From Paracoccaceae bacterium (GTDB lineage: Bacteria; Pseudomonadota; Alphaproteobacteria; Rhodobacterales; Rhodobacteraceae): a stretch of 6,173 bases of DNA. The notes under the pieces were generated by a model that was not told where the DNA came from, did no database searches, and saw only the letters and a program-made list of their open reading frames with translations. The translations under genes and the position numbers were made by a program. How positions within the stretch are numbered: the first letter of the stretch is position 1; every line of letters starts with the position of its first letter. Location of the stretch: the NCBI GenBank assembly GCA_002401945.1, contig NVUP01000020.1, positions 40,355 to 46,527 of the forward strand. Direction: 5' to 3'. Shown here one piece after another: positions 5,204 to 6,173 of the stretch.

Positions 5204-6173
5204 TCAGACCGATCACACAGAGGCAACTGCCGGCCGTATAACCATTTCGGTTGACGCCATGGGCGGAGATGCCGGCCCCGCAACTGTGGTGGCCGGCATT
5301 GCCCTCTCTGCCAAAAGGAATCCGGATATCGGGTTCATTTTGCATGGACCAATCGAAAAGCTAAAACCTCTGGTTGCCAAAAAACGCGGGCTCGACGGTC
5401 GTGTTGAGATTCGCGATGCGCGCGACGTGGTGACGATGCAGGACAAGCCCTCTCAAGTGATGCGCAATGGCAAGGGCACCTCGATGTGGTCAGCCATCGA
5501 ATCGGTCAAGCAGGGCGAGGCCGCTGGAGCAGTGTCTTGTGGCAACACCGGTGCGCTAATGGCGATCAGTATGATCCGGCTGCGCAAGCTGCCCGGCGTC
5601 AACCGGCCTGCCATCGCGGTGCTATGGCCGTCGCGCAACCCGCAGGGATTTAACGTGATGCTGGACGTGGGGGCCGATGTTCGCGCCGACGCTCAGGATC
5701 TGCTACAATACGCTCTTATGGGCACCTCTTATACCCGCAATTCAATGGACATCGCCCGCCCGCGAGTGGGGCTGTTAAATGTCGGCACCGAAGAACACAA
5801 AGGCCACGCCGAGTTGAAAGAAGCCTATGCGCTGATCTCGGATCACGCAGAGCGAGGCAATTTCGAATTTGTAGGCTTTGTGGAAGGCAGCGATATCCCC
5901 GGCAGCATTGCCGATGTTATCGTTACCGACGGGTTTACCGGCAATGTGGCCATCAAAACCGGAGAAGGCACCGCCAGCCTGATCCGCACCACTATGCGCG
6001 AAGCGTTTGAATATTCCATTCTGTCGCGGCTGGCCGCCCTTCTGGCGCTGCCTTCGCTGACACGATTGTCCAAAAAAATCGATCCGCGCCGTGTCAACGG
6101 CGGTGTGTTTCTTGGCCTGAATGGCACCGTGGTAAAATCCCACGGCGGCGCCGATGCCACCGGTGTGTCAGCG
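5196..6173 (+). CDS. plsX: Phosphate acyltransferase PlsX, 3' end cut by window
   Basis: The frame stays open for 326 codons to the last base, with no stop. PlsX makes acyl-phosphate from acyl-ACP and inorganic phosphate at the inner face of the membrane. PlsY then uses it to start phosphatidic acid synthesis. Family motifs are DAMGGDAGP (20-28), DKPSQVMRNGKGTSM (83-97), SCGNTGALMA (114-123), MLDVGADV (155-162), VGLLNVGTEEHKG (191-203), VTDGFTGNVAIKTGEG (243-258) and SHGGA (315-319). Family proteins run to about 340-370 residues (E. coli 356), so perhaps 20-45 C-terminal residues are missing. The ATG at 5196 leaves about 14 residues before the first strand, a usual length, while the next ATG (5259) would cut into the conserved DAMGGD motif. 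fabH is the usual next gene in such clusters but lies outside the window. Confidence 0.95.
   Translation, partial: MTGQTDHTEATAGRITISVDAMGGDAGPATVVAGIALSAKRNPDIGFILHGPIEKLKPLVAKKRGLDGRVEIRDARDVVTMQDKPSQVMRNGKGTSMWSAIESVKQGEAAGAVSCGNTGALMAISMIRLRKLPGVNRPAIAVLWPSRNPQGFNVMLDVGADVRADAQDLLQYALMGTSYTRNSMDIARPRVGLLNVGTEEHKGHAELKEAYALISDHAERGNFEFVGFVEGSDIPGSIADVIVTDGFTGNVAIKTGEGTASLIRTTMREAFEYSILSRLAALLALPSLTRLSKKIDPRRVNGGVFLGLNGTVVKSHGGADATGVSA

Noticed and set aside
5775..6143. Minus-strand open frames inside plsX
   Set aside because: Antisense to conserved PlsX motifs, with no protein family character.
1..6173. CRISPR array, insertion sequence, tRNA/rRNA, toxin-antitoxin or defence system
   Set aside because: I saw no regularly spaced repeats, transposase, terminal repeats, RNA-gene signatures or defence proteins. 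All genes are ordinary metabolic, ribosomal or envelope families.

Overview
The window looks like chromosomal DNA from an alphaproteobacterium, most likely the Roseobacter group of the Rhodobacteraceae. The support is a GC-rich base composition, a bL32 of the alphaproteobacterial type, an HSD10-like short-chain dehydrogenase, and the order bamE / yceD-rpmF-plsX with an OlsB-type acyltransferase beside it. That placement comes from protein resemblance and recalled gene order; no database search was run. I see no mobile element, CRISPR array, tRNA or rRNA.

Layout. On the + strand, 1-285 is the 3' end of an HSD10-like 3-hydroxyacyl-CoA dehydrogenase, followed 9 nt later by a Maa/LacA/NodL-type sugar O-acetyltransferase (295-849). 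A 98-nt convergent gap (850-947) carries a strong imperfect inverted repeat. On the - strand, read from right to left, lie bamE (4109-3642), an olsB-like GNAT acyltransferase (3578-2832) and a Uup-like ABC-F ATPase (2753-948). All three point the same way. A hairpin that pairs fully only in the minus-strand RNA separates the last two. An 85-nt divergent region (4110-4194) separates bamE from the + strand cluster yceD (DUF177, 4195-4731), rpmF (4958-5158) and plsX (5196 to the window end, truncated).

How the genes fit together. The right half is an envelope-lipid and ribosome neighbourhood. PlsX converts acyl-ACP to acyl-phosphate for phospholipid synthesis. The OlsB-like enzyme should use 3-hydroxyacyl-ACP to start an amino-acid-containing lipid. 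BamE is a lipoprotein of the outer-membrane beta-barrel assembly machine. YceD and bL32 belong to the large ribosomal subunit. yceD-rpmF-plsX is a long-conserved cluster that ties ribosome production to lipid synthesis.

The coding content is ordinary and I found no previously undescribed multi-gene system. The observations worth a second look are RNA-level: an 8-bp perfect inverted repeat that buries the plsX start codon just after the rpmF stop, a stem-loop directly upstream of the rpmF ribosome-binding site, and stem-loops at 2781-2810 and 858-906. No stretch longer than 226 bases lacks a gene.
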